Below, piece by piece: positions 8,791 through 16,632 of a stretch of DNA of 64,000 nt. The DNA is from Neobacillus citreus (lineage in GTDB: Bacteria > Bacillota > Bacilli > Bacillales > Cytobacillaceae), in contig NZ_JAGYPE020000026.1 in NCBI RefSeq assembly GCF_018343545.2, positions 1 to 64,000 on the forward strand, given 5' to 3'. The position numbers and the translations under genes were made by a program. Within the stretch, counting starts at the first letter, position 1; every line of letters starts with the position of its first letter. The notes below the pieces were generated by a model. That model had not been told where the DNA came from. It ran no database searches and was given only the letters and a program-made list of their open reading frames with translations.

Positions 8791-10158
8791 TTATTCATTT
8801 TTCCGCCTTTGCAGTTCAGCCAATATGGCCGGGTATTCTTTGTCAATTCTAAAAAACAGCATAAGGATAATCTGGATAACTGCTAATGCGAGCGGTATTT
8901 GAATATTAACTGCTTTGATCATTTCAATAGCCAAAGCTGGCTGCTCGACAGCCCCGCCTACATATCCGCCAATCCCAAGCAGCCATCCGACTACTGCAAG
9001 ACCAAGCCCTGTACCAAACTTCATTCCAAAGCTAGCAGCACTATTGACCAGTCCTTCTGTCCGTAAACCGGTTTTGTACTCGCCGTATTCAACGGTGTCG
9101 TTGACCATCGCCAACAGCAACCCAAGCGTTGGCATGACTCCCAAGCCCGCTAACGCTGTCCCAACTAAAAAAACAGGTAAATTACTAGGGTCCGCCCATT
9201 TTATTATTTGTCCCACAATCGCTACCAATGAACCAATTATGGCCACGTTCCTTTTCCCGAACCTGGCCACTAAAGGGCCGATGAAAAATAACCCCAAAAT
9301 CATTGGTGCCGTTAACGTAAGGCCAATGATAGGAAATTTATTGATATCACCTATAACCCACTGCGCGTAGTATAGCCCTGCGCCTTGTACCAGACAGATG
9401 GTAGTGTAAAAGGTGATGCAAAAAAGCGTAATGATAATCCAGTATTTATTTCGTAAGATGGCCTTAAAGCTAGCTGAAAAGGGAATTTTGTCTTGTTGTG
9501 ATGTTGAAGATTCAACTCTTTCTTTGACAAATCGGAAGGTAATGTAAAGGGCAATAATTGATAACAATCCATAGAAACCAGCAAGTCCTGTCCATCCGAT
9601 GGAAGCCGTCAACGGTTGGGTAAAGGTCATGACAATTAAGGTTCCAATCATGGTGAAAATCGTAGAGTAAATGTTTGATAAGGAACGGCTATGCTGATGC
9701 TGTGTCATGACGCCGAGCAATGTTTTGTACGGGATGGAAGCAGCGGTGTATAGGAGGATGAACAAAATGTATGTGATGTAGGCATAAATGATTTTGCCTG
9801 TATGATCGAGATCAGGGACTGAAAATAACAATACAATTGAGACACCGAGTGGAACTGACATCCAAAGCAACCATGGCCTGGCTTTTCCATGTTTAGATCT
9901 CGTCATATCAACTATGGAACCCATTCCGATATCGGTAATTCCATCAAACAATCTTGCAATCAGCATCAAGGTTCCGACAATCGCACCAGCAATACCGACT
10001 ACATCCGTGTAATAAAAGGTTAAAAATGAACTAATCAGTGTATTGACAGAGAAAATCCCAAAACTTCCGACTCCATATGCCCACATTTCTTTTTTTCTTG
10101 GTTTCTCTAAATCGTGCTTTTGTTCAATCCATGGCCCCTCAATAATTGTTTGCCTCAA
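8791..10158 (-). CDS. GPH-family (MelB-like) sugar:cation symporter
   Basis: A 12-helix major facilitator of the glycoside-pentoside-hexuronide:cation family, about 455 aa. The family signature is present near residue 60: FDGITDIGMGSIVDMTRSK, followed by GKARPWLLWM. A second signature-like stretch, GLRTEGLVNSAASFGMKFGT, lies near the C-terminal half. The substrate is likely a glycoside, pentoside or uronide with Na+ or H+, but no catabolic gene adjoins it. Two TTG codons (10161 and 10158) follow a GAGGGA site; the second gives better spacing (five bases). Confidence 0.88.
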   Translation of the reverse strand: MRQTIIEGPWIEQKHDLEKPRKKEMWAYGVGSFGIFSVNTLISSFLTFYYTDVVGIAGAIVGTLMLIARLFDGITDIGMGSIVDMTRSKHGKARPWLLWMSVPLGVSIVLLFSVPDLDHTGKIIYAYITYILFILLYTAASIPYKTLLGVMTQHQHSRSLSNIYSTIFTMIGTLIVMTFTQPLTASIGWTGLAGFYGLLSIIALYITFRFVKERVESSTSQQDKIPFSASFKAILRNKYWIIITLFCITFYTTICLVQGAGLYYAQWVIGDINKFPIIGLTLTAPMILGLFFIGPLVARFGKRNVAIIGSLVAIVGQIIKWADPSNLPVFLVGTALAGLGVMPTLGLLLAMVNDTVEYGEYKTGLRTEGLVNSAASFGMKFGTGLGLAVVGWLLGIGGYVGGAVEQPALAIEMIKAVNIQIPLALAVIQIILMLFFRIDKEYPAILAELQRRKNE

Positions 10159-10287
10159 CAAAATCCCTCACTTCAAATTGGAATTGTTTAATGAAATAAG
10201 TTATCGAATGTATGCGCTTCCATGATATGAGACAAACCAGGGGATTAGACTATGCTCATAGTAAAAACTTTTTAAATGGAGACCCCC

Positions 10288-10321
10288 AAAAAAAGCAACG
10301 GACTAATCCATTGCTTTTTTT
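10288..10321 (-). terminator. Terminator after tpx
   Basis: AAAAAAAGCAA (10288-10298) pairs with TTGCTTTTTTT (10311-10321). The T-tract on either side makes it bidirectional. It lies 13 bases after the tpx stop. Confidence 0.85.
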
Positions 10322-10333
10322 GGTCCCATATTA

Positions 10334-10855
10334 TTATTTCGCCGCTGCCTTTGCCGCTTCCAAAGCAGCTTCATAATTCGGATGGTTGGTCACTTCGGAA
10401 AGATACTCGACATACGTAACAATGTTTTCAGCATTTACCACAAAAACAGCGCGGCTGTTTAAACGAAGTTCCTTTATATACGTTCCATAAGCTGTACTGA
10501 ATGACATTTCAAAATGGTCAGACAAAGTCTGGACGCCGCTGATACCGGCAGCCCCGCACCATCTGCTTTGGGCAAACGGAAGATCAGCGCTGATGGTCAG
10601 TACCACAACATTGTCACCCAATTCAGACGCTGCTTCATTAAAGCGCCTCGTCTGCTGGTCGCAAACTCCCGTATCAAGTGAAGGTACCACACTGATCAGC
10701 CGGATCTTTCCATTTGAATCAGCAAGAGTAACCGGCGAGCGGTCATTTGCCAAAACCGTAAAGTCAGGTGCTTGATCACCTACTTTAATTTCTGGGCCAA
10801 GCAAGGTTACAGGATTACCCGCTAATGTTGCCGTTCGAGTCTGTTCTTGAATCAT
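10334..10855 (-). CDS. tpx: Thiol peroxidase (atypical 2-Cys peroxiredoxin)
   Basis: Reduces hydroperoxides using thioredoxin; cytoplasmic; 173 aa, the family's normal length. The peroxidatic cysteine is in SLDTGVCDQQTRRFN and the resolving cysteine in SRWCGAAGI about 35 residues later, as in Tpx. The start follows AAGGGGGAG with good spacing. It sits between the purine-degradation genes and its own terminator on the same strand. Uricase makes hydrogen peroxide, so placing a peroxidase directly downstream of the uricase operon is functionally sensible, though co-transcription is not proven. Confidence 0.95.
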   Translation of the reverse strand: MIQEQTRTATLAGNPVTLLGPEIKVGDQAPDFTVLANDRSPVTLADSNGKIRLISVVPSLDTGVCDQQTRRFNEAASELGDNVVVLTISADLPFAQSRWCGAAGISGVQTLSDHFEMSFSTAYGTYIKELRLNSRAVFVVNAENIVTYVEYLSEVTNHPNYEAALEAAKAAAK

Positions 10856-10898
10856 ATCTTGTTCTCCCCCTTTAACACACTACACATCTGTCTATAAA

Positions 10899-11252
10899 TC
10901 AGCTGCCACGATAAGTGCTATAGCCGCCCGGTGCCACTAACAGTGGAACATGATAATGGGAATTCGTGTCAGCAATTCCAAACCTAATCGGAACTTTATC
11001 TAAAAAAGGCGTTTCACCAACTCCCACACTTTGTTCCCGAAAGTAATCCGCTACATAAAAGACTAATTCATATTCCCCTGATTCTACCTGTCCTTCAGCA
11101 AGCAACGGGGCATCCACCCTGCCATCGCTGTTTGTAGAAACTATCTTTATAAGTGACCGCTCAGGTCCTAACCGCCAAAGTTCTATTTTTAAATTTTTTG
11201 CTGGAAGGCCCTTGGATATATCAAGGACATGTGTGGTTAATTTTCCACTCAT
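10899..11252 (-). CDS. pucM: 5-hydroxyisourate hydrolase (transthyretin-like)
   Basis: Hydrolyses 5-hydroxyisourate, the unstable uricase product, to OHCU. It has 117 aa. N-terminal LTTHVLDISKGLPAKN carries the catalytic His. RVDAPLL and HYHVPLLVAP are family blocks, and the C-terminus YRGS is the diagnostic tail that separates HIU hydrolase from transthyretin. Its start overlaps the uricase stop (ATGA), so it is translationally coupled. It catalyses the second step of the uricase, HIUase, OHCU decarboxylase sequence. Confidence 0.96.
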   Translation of the reverse strand: MSGKLTTHVLDISKGLPAKNLKIELWRLGPERSLIKIVSTNSDGRVDAPLLAEGQVESGEYELVFYVADYFREQSVGVGETPFLDKVPIRFGIADTNSHYHVPLLVAPGGYSTYRGS

Positions 11253-12220
11253 GCTTCTACACTTTCTGTCGGAGATTCTAAGCCTTCATTTACAAGATCT
11301 TGGCGGTTAACGACAAATCCCTGGAAGCCGTATGGAGGTCGTGGTTCTGTGAACACCGCACCCTCTGAATCCGGAATCTCCACAATTGTTTCCCACGTAC
11401 GGTTATTTGATAAAAATTGAACTTCAGCAAGCTGTGGGAAACGCTGTAATACACGGCAGCCGACTCGATAAATTAAATCTTGGATTGATAATGTTTCAGC
11501 TTCATGGAAGACAGATGCTGCAATATCACGGACTTGTTCAGCAGGAACATAAACAGCAGGATTATCAGAAACAGCATCCTCTTTATCATTATAGCGGTAG
11601 AAAATATCAAGATAGATATAAAGCGGACGGTCCTTAGCTTCTGGAAGAGTTGTGTATTCATCTTGGATGAAGCCATAGAAGGAGCTGCCGGTTACCTTAA
11701 TTAGGTGAAGATTTTTAATGCCGCTCTCTTGCTTCACAAGCTGATTACCTTGTTCAGTCCGTGCAACTTTGACAGTTGTTGTAATTAATTCATTTCTGGA
11801 GTGACGATAAACTAACGGGCTGGCCTCCAGTCCATTTTGTCCTGCCACTTGGACTGTTTCAAAAGGAACTTCATCTGCGGTGATTTCTACGGATGTTATG
11901 TGTGGATACGTATTAAGGAAGCGATTACAAACGAATTTTAAAAATCCTTCAAAGGTTGGTCCGTGATACTGCGCTGCTTGACGAAGAATGAAATTTTTCA
12001 TTGAATCTGTAGCGACGACACAGCTGTTATCAGCTTTTGTGAAAGAGTGAAGGAAGTCTCCCTCAAGGGCAATTTTGGCATTCATTCCAAAAATAACATT
12101 GTTGCGGCCGGTAAAATTCGACTCTGGAATAGTCTTGATTCCTTCTAGCGGGGTTTGGTACGTCCGGAAAACAAAAACATCACCTTTACCATAATAGCAA
12201 ACTCTCTCTTGTGAACTCAT
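11249..12220 (-). CDS. Urate oxidase (uricase)
   Basis: Cofactor-free oxidation of urate to 5-hydroxyisourate and H2O2; 323 aa. It is a tandem T-fold protein with the catalytic Thr in VVATDSMKNFIL and a second-half core ending GFQGFVVNRQDLV. It starts after AGGGAGGA. In B. subtilis PucL this domain is fused behind an OHCU decarboxylase domain. Here the two are separate genes, 112 bp apart. The operon order is OHCU decarboxylase, uricase, HIU hydrolase. Confidence 0.96.
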   Translation of the reverse strand: MSSQERVCYYGKGDVFVFRTYQTPLEGIKTIPESNFTGRNNVIFGMNAKIALEGDFLHSFTKADNSCVVATDSMKNFILRQAAQYHGPTFEGFLKFVCNRFLNTYPHITSVEITADEVPFETVQVAGQNGLEASPLVYRHSRNELITTTVKVARTEQGNQLVKQESGIKNLHLIKVTGSSFYGFIQDEYTTLPEAKDRPLYIYLDIFYRYNDKEDAVSDNPAVYVPAEQVRDIAASVFHEAETLSIQDLIYRVGCRVLQRFPQLAEVQFLSNNRTWETIVEIPDSEGAVFTEPRPPYGFQGFVVNRQDLVNEGLESPTESVEA

Positions 12221-12332
12221 TTAAATTCCTCCCTAAAATTTTATTATTTTAACCCTGAATCGCCGAAGTGCTGCTCCTGCGTTTCAAGATATAGGAACCA
12301 AAAATGATACAAACTTTAAGTCGCCAGGTCTT

Positions 12333-12833
12333 TTACTTGATGATAAAATCCTCTAGGCGGAAGAAGGCGATTTTAAAAATCTGGGTAAGTGCTTCCTGCA
12401 GTTCCTCTGGCGGATCGTTATTCACCCGTTCCTTCATATTGCCTCGAATCGTTTCTTTCGTTTGTCCTTTTACTGCCATGATGAAGGGGAATTGAAATTT
12501 TGATGTGTATGCGTTGTTGAGGGATAAAAATTCTTCGTGTTCTTCTTTGGTAAGCTGATTTAGGCCGGCACTTGCCTGTTCCTTGACAGAGGCATCGGCC
12601 ATTTGTACCCGTGCCGCCAGATCTGGATGCGCCCTTAACAAAGCGAGCTTTTCTTCCATTGTTGATTCCTTCACCGTGTCCACCAACGCTTGGTGAAGAT
12701 CAGCGACAGACTGGAATGGACGGTTCACCCAGGTCCGTTCTGCCACCCATGGTGAATGTTCAAATACCCAGCCAAGAACTTCTGTGAACGCTGGCTGATC
12801 TAAACTATTAAGCGTTTCGAGCTTCATAGTCAT
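12333..12833 (-). CDS. uraD: OHCU decarboxylase (2-oxo-4-hydroxy-4-carboxy-5-ureidoimidazoline decarboxylase)
   Basis: Third enzyme of urate breakdown, giving (S)-allantoin; 166 aa. The catalytic motif LRAHPDLAARV carries the key His near residue 70. QASAGLNQLTKEEHEEFLSLNNAY and FPFIMAVKG (substrate loop) are conserved blocks. It is the first gene of the uricase operon, with an AAGGAAGG ribosome binding site before the ATG. Its promoter region faces a divergent short PucR gene and holds several palindromes. It corresponds to the N-terminal half of B. subtilis PucL, here a free-standing gene. Confidence 0.94.
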   Translation of the reverse strand: MTMKLETLNSLDQPAFTEVLGWVFEHSPWVAERTWVNRPFQSVADLHQALVDTVKESTMEEKLALLRAHPDLAARVQMADASVKEQASAGLNQLTKEEHEEFLSLNNAYTSKFQFPFIMAVKGQTKETIRGNMKERVNNDPPEELQEALTQIFKIAFFRLEDFIIK

Positions 12834-12951
12834 TTTGATTCCTTCCTTTCTTTTCTATAACGCCTTCCAAAATGGCCGGTGCAAATTACTCTCTCACCTC
12901 TTGGATTAACTTTATTTTACCTTCATTAATGGGGGAAGGTCATTAGCCATA

Positions 12952-12967
12952 AGTGACAAATATCACA
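12952..12967. promoter_or_regulatory. CRP/FNR-type palindrome AGTGA-N6-TCACA
   Basis: Close to the TGTGA-N6-TCACA consensus of CRP/FNR-family regulators (one mismatch). It lies between uraD and the divergent short pucR. Firmicute Fnr or ArcR-like proteins could bind it, but no such regulator is in the window. Confidence 0.35.
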
Positions 12968-12976
12968 CCAATAAAG

Positions 12977-12991
12977 TGTGCTCTGTGCACA
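12977..12991. promoter_or_regulatory. Perfect palindrome TGTGC-N5-GCACA, copy 1
   Basis: TGTGCTCTGTGCACA. The same arms and spacer length recur at 13035-13049, 58 bases away, in the intergenic region between uraD and the short pucR gene. Likely a pair of operators for a purine-locus regulator. Confidence 0.5.
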
Positions 12992-13034
12992 CTGGGTTAA
13001 AAACCATCCCCAAAAACAAGTAAAATAAACGAAT

Positions 13035-13049
13035 TGTGCACTAAGCACA
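13035..13049. promoter_or_regulatory. Perfect palindrome TGTGC-N5-GCACA, copy 2
   Basis: TGTGCACTAAGCACA. The arms are identical to the copy at 12977, and it lies 50 bases before the TTG start of the short PucR gene. The regulator is unidentified; the adjacent PucR is the simplest candidate. Confidence 0.5.
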
Positions 13050-13099
13050 TCATAAGGTAAACTACTATTAAACAACCAAAAAAGGAGGGAACGACACCA

Positions 13100-13846
13100 T
13101 TGAAGCTGTCTTTAGAAGAAGCATTAACACTTCCACCACTTCACCAATGTAAAATGATAGCTGGTACACAAGGTCTAAGCCGGACCATTATATCAGTAAA
13201 TAGTTTTGATGCACCTGATGTGATGAGATGGTTAAAGACTGGGGACTTAGTTTTAACGACTGGTTATATTTTTTTTAATAATGAACAAGCATTAACTAGT
13301 TTAGTGTATGATTTGGCTGAAAGAAATTGTGCCGGATTAGGGATAAAAACAGCTCACTTTCCAAACTCCCTGCCTCAAGATATGATCCTGGCAGCAAACA
13401 GGCTTGCATTTCCCATTTTCCTAATCCCTAACGAATTATCGATTGCCGACCTAATCCAAACCGTACTGCGTGAATTACTAACACCACAAACGAAGACGGA
13501 AACCAACCTTCAAAACATAGCTGTTAATGAAAGTCCTGATTTTTCAATCTATTCCGTTCTGAAGCATATTCCTAAAGAGATTCTAAAAGACTACTATTCT
13601 GCCTTTTTATCACCATTAATTTCTCACGATCAAGAAAACCATACGGAATTATTAAATACCTTAGAAGTCTATCTTAATTGCGGTGCAAAGACAACCGAGG
13701 CCGCACAAACAATCGGCGTTCATCGAAACACCATCCACCAGCGAATCAGCAAAATAAAAGAACTCCTCGGTACGGACCTGAACAACGGTAAAACAAATTT
13801 CAAATTACAATTAGCTATAAAAATGTTTCATCTAAATAAATATTAA
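13100..13846 (+). CDS. Short PucR-family regulator lacking the central domain
   Basis: A 248-aa purine-catabolism-type regulator. Residues about 1-130 match the PucR N-terminal domain (LPPLHQCKMIAGTQGLSR, MRWLKTGDLVLTTGYIF). The C-terminus has the PucR-type helix-turn-helix (LNTLEVYLNCGAKTTEAAQT, HRNTIHQRISKIKELLGTDL). The GGDEF-like middle domain found in the 407-aa paralogue at 13883 is missing, so the two ends are joined by only about 60 residues. It starts at TTG 13100, ten bases after AGGAGGG. It is divergent from the uricase operon and convergent with the second pucR. It is the likely local regulator of urate breakdown. Confidence 0.88.
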   Translation: MKLSLEEALTLPPLHQCKMIAGTQGLSRTIISVNSFDAPDVMRWLKTGDLVLTTGYIFFNNEQALTSLVYDLAERNCAGLGIKTAHFPNSLPQDMILAANRLAFPIFLIPNELSIADLIQTVLRELLTPQTKTETNLQNIAVNESPDFSIYSVLKHIPKEILKDYYSAFLSPLISHDQENHTELLNTLEVYLNCGAKTTEAAQTIGVHRNTIHQRISKIKELLGTDLNNGKTNFKLQLAIKMFHLNKY

Positions 13847-13873
13847 AAAGGGCCCGATCAATCAGGGCCCTTT
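13847..13873. terminator. Bidirectional terminator between the two pucR genes
   Basis: AAAGGGCCC (13847-13855) pairs perfectly with GGGCCCTTT (13865-13873), with a nine-base loop. It lies between convergent stops. Confidence 0.9.
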
Positions 13874-13882
13874 ACTTTAAAA

Positions 13883-15106
13883 TTAATATTGAGTTGACCT
13901 CAACTGCGACTCTGAATAACCGAGCAGCATTCCTAGCATTCTGGCTATTCGAATCGCCAGCAATAGGCGGAATTGAACCTGACTATCTGTTAAATCCAAT
14001 CCCAGCAATTCCTCAATCCGCACAATCCTAAATTTTACGGTGTTTCTGTGGACAAAAAGGCGATTGGCCGTGTCTAACAGTTTCCCGCCGCATTCCAAAT
14101 AGGCTTCTAAAGTAAACAGCATATTGGATCCGTTTTCCTGATCATACTCTAAAAGAGATTCCAGCATACTATGAAAATAATTTTTCAAGGCATGTTCCGG
14201 TAATTGCTGCAGTAATCCCTCTGGTGCATAGTTCCTATATTCAAAAACGGTATCCTTTACTTCCTTTGAAAGTTTTTTCCCTAACGAAATGGCCTCCACT
14301 GCCTCCTTATAGCTTCGTCCAACCGTCCCCAGCCCGGCACAAGGTAAACCAACCCCTATCTGGACCTGGTGTTTAGGAAATTTTATATGTATTTGATTTG
14401 CCAAGAAACTGGCTGTTTTTCTCGCAAGATTCGCTAACTCATGTGACTTATTCTCCGTTACCGATACCAGCACCGCAAATCCCTGTGGAAGAGGAATACT
14501 GATTAATCTAGCATTTGCCTTCTTCTCCGCCGCACTGACTAGTTGGGGAAAAACAGAGTGAATCATCTTCTGTTCCTCACCACTTAAATATAAAAGGACA
14601 AAGTGGTTATCATGCCTTATCTTAAGCTCATCAGCAATCGAACGGACCTTCTCTTCTTCCGTTTTTTCTCCCGTCAGCAATATTTTAAAAGCTTCATCCT
14701 TATCACATGATTGCCGTTGTTCATCTTGAAGAATCTCTCTTGTAATGGATAAAAGAGAATCAGACAAGACATTTTCATAGGGGAGCTCGATCAAAGGCAG
14801 ACCTAAGCGATCTGCCTCCTCAAGCATACAAGCAGGAATTTCCGTCAAATAACGTTTTACTTTAATGGCCAAGCCCGCGCAGTTACGTTTGGCCAGGTCA
14901 TTGAGCAATTTTATTTGAGTCGCTTGATGATCTTTAAAGACATAACCGGTTGTCAGGAGCAAATCACCCTGTTTTAACCAAGAGGTATCTGGCTCATCCA
15001 TGATACTGACAGAACGAATGTTGCGGTTTAACCCACGGATCCCTGCCACTATACGACAGCCGGGAATCAGCCTTGTCTTTAAAATATCAGATACCGTAAA
15101 CGCCAT
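13883..15106 (-). CDS. pucR: PucR-family transcriptional regulator (full length)
   Basis: A 407-aa regulator with the standard three parts: PucR ligand domain (about 1-125, PGCRIVAGIRGLNRN), a degenerate GGDEF-like middle domain (about 170-280, VQIGVGLPCAGLGTVGRSYK), and a C-terminal helix-turn-helix (HRNTVKFRIVRIEELLGLDL). B. subtilis PucR activates purine catabolism in response to allantoin-type compounds. The gene starts after GGAGGC and lies 29 bases downstream of the NCS2 permease gene on the same strand, so they probably share a transcript. Confidence 0.92.
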   Translation of the reverse strand: MAFTVSDILKTRLIPGCRIVAGIRGLNRNIRSVSIMDEPDTSWLKQGDLLLTTGYVFKDHQATQIKLLNDLAKRNCAGLAIKVKRYLTEIPACMLEEADRLGLPLIELPYENVLSDSLLSITREILQDEQRQSCDKDEAFKILLTGEKTEEEKVRSIADELKIRHDNHFVLLYLSGEEQKMIHSVFPQLVSAAEKKANARLISIPLPQGFAVLVSVTENKSHELANLARKTASFLANQIHIKFPKHQVQIGVGLPCAGLGTVGRSYKEAVEAISLGKKLSKEVKDTVFEYRNYAPEGLLQQLPEHALKNYFHSMLESLLEYDQENGSNMLFTLEAYLECGGKLLDTANRLFVHRNTVKFRIVRIEELLGLDLTDSQVQFRLLLAIRIARMLGMLLGYSESQLRSTQY

Positions 15107-15135
15107 TGCTCAACGCCTCCATTCAAAGAATAGTT

Positions 15136-16467
15136 TTAATGGGACTCCTTCGCAGCAGCCATTTCTGCATTTTCAATCCCATGACCGGCATGACTTGCCT
15201 TCGATGATGTACCATTTAAAATCATGTTCAAGACAACCAGAACAAGTGAACCCATTACAACCCCGTTTCCTAACAGTAAGCGGGCAGTACTCGGTAAATC
15301 CACGAAAGCACCAGGGACCCCTTTAATCGCTAAGCCAATTCCCACGCCTACAGCAACAATGAGTTGATTAGCTGGAGAAGCCAAATCTTCCTTCGCAATA
15401 ATTTTCAGGGCCGCGGAAATCAACATCCCAAACATTGGAACCATGGCCCCTCCAAGCACAGCTGGAGGAATCATCGTTGTTAAAGCACCAACCTTTGGCA
15501 CAAGCCCCAGCACAATCAGGATACCGCCAGCGGCAGTCAATACCCTTAAATTGGTTACCTTTGTCAAAAGAACAAGACCGACGTTTTGCGAGAAGGTCGA
15601 ATGGTTAAAGGAATTGAGGAATCCGCTGATAAATCCTCCAAGACCTTCAGCACGCAATCCCCGTTTAATATCATCTGATTTAATGTCTCTTCCTGTGATA
15701 TCACCAAGGGCGAAAAATACACCAATACTTTCAATTGCAATAATAAAGGTGATAATAGTCATCGTAATGATGGAAGAAATATCGAATGTTGGTACACCGA
15801 AATAAAATGGCTGAGGCACATTAAACCATTTTGCTTCTAAAAAGACGTTAAAATTAACCATTCCGAAAAAGCTTGCTACAATCGTACCGATTACCATCGC
15901 TAAAAGAATGGAGATAACTTTAATAAATCCTTTAAACATGGTGTTGAATAATAAAAAGCATAATAACGTAAAAAGTGCTATCAGCAAGTGCTTCGGATCA
16001 CCAAACGTTTTAGAGCCTGCCCCGCCGGCAGCATTGTTCATCGCTACTGGCATCAACGAAATACCGATGATTAGAATAACCGAACCAGATACGATTGGAG
16101 GGAAAAACCTTACCAGTCTCCCTATGAACGGGGCGCACAAGGCCACGAGCAGTCCTGCTACAATAACAGCACCAAAAACTCCCGTTATCCCATGAATTTT
16201 CCCTATCGCAATGGCCGGTTCAACATTAATGAAGGAAACTGCCATAAGAGCCGGCAATTTGATTCCGATATGCTTTCCGCCCATAACCTGGAGCAATGTT
16301 GCAATACCACATGCCAATAAGTCAAATGAAATTAGATATACAAGTTGTGCCTGCGTCAGACCTAATGCACCAGCCACAATAATTGGTACTGCCACTGCGC
16401 CGCCATACATAACGGCAATATGCTGGAATCCTAATGCCAGCGTTTTCCCTGTTCCTAATCTTTCCAT
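15136..16467 (-). CDS. NCS2-family purine permease (urate/xanthine type)
   Basis: A nucleobase:cation symporter-2 protein, 443 aa, with about 12-14 hydrophobic segments. The NCS2 signature region is present (FALGDITGRDIKSDDIKRGL, then AEGLGGFISGFLNSFNHSTF, with NVGLVLLT after it). The family moves xanthine, urate or uracil. Its position in a urate degradation locus next to pucR favours urate or xanthine, as for B. subtilis PucJ/PucK. No purine riboswitch is seen upstream. The start follows GGGAGGAATATAG. Confidence 0.9.
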   Translation of the reverse strand: MERLGTGKTLALGFQHIAVMYGGAVAVPIIVAGALGLTQAQLVYLISFDLLACGIATLLQVMGGKHIGIKLPALMAVSFINVEPAIAIGKIHGITGVFGAVIVAGLLVALCAPFIGRLVRFFPPIVSGSVILIIGISLMPVAMNNAAGGAGSKTFGDPKHLLIALFTLLCFLLFNTMFKGFIKVISILLAMVIGTIVASFFGMVNFNVFLEAKWFNVPQPFYFGVPTFDISSIITMTIITFIIAIESIGVFFALGDITGRDIKSDDIKRGLRAEGLGGFISGFLNSFNHSTFSQNVGLVLLTKVTNLRVLTAAGGILIVLGLVPKVGALTTMIPPAVLGGAMVPMFGMLISAALKIIAKEDLASPANQLIVAVGVGIGLAIKGVPGAFVDLPSTARLLLGNGVVMGSLVLVVLNMILNGTSSKASHAGHGIENAEMAAAKESH

Positions 16468-16563
16468 CTATATTCCTCCCAAATTCCAAAAAGTTTATTG
16501 GTTGTGGAGCCGCTTCTGTTCATTCATGAAGAGTTTAAGTGGTTTCGGCAAAGTAACACCTAT

Positions 16564-16586
16564 TCTGAATATGGTTAAAATTCAGA
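16564..16586. promoter_or_regulatory. Inverted repeat TCTGAAT-N9-ATTCAGA upstream of the permease gene
   Basis: Seven-base arms, about 100 bases upstream of the NCS2 permease start on the minus strand, in the 165-bp gap after allantoinase. A possible operator; the regulator is unknown. Confidence 0.35.
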
Positions 16587-16632
16587 TAATTTTCTCCATA
16601 CAGGGATGAATGTGTCTATATAGAAGCTAGTT

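Noticed and set aside
12895-12912. PucR box in the uricase promoter
   Set aside because: CTCTTGGATTAAC resembles the TTGGTTAA core only with an inserted base; too weak to call.
16468-16632. Purine riboswitch upstream of the NCS2 permease gene
   Set aside because: The conserved three-way-junction bases are not found; only an inverted repeat (16564-16586) is visible.
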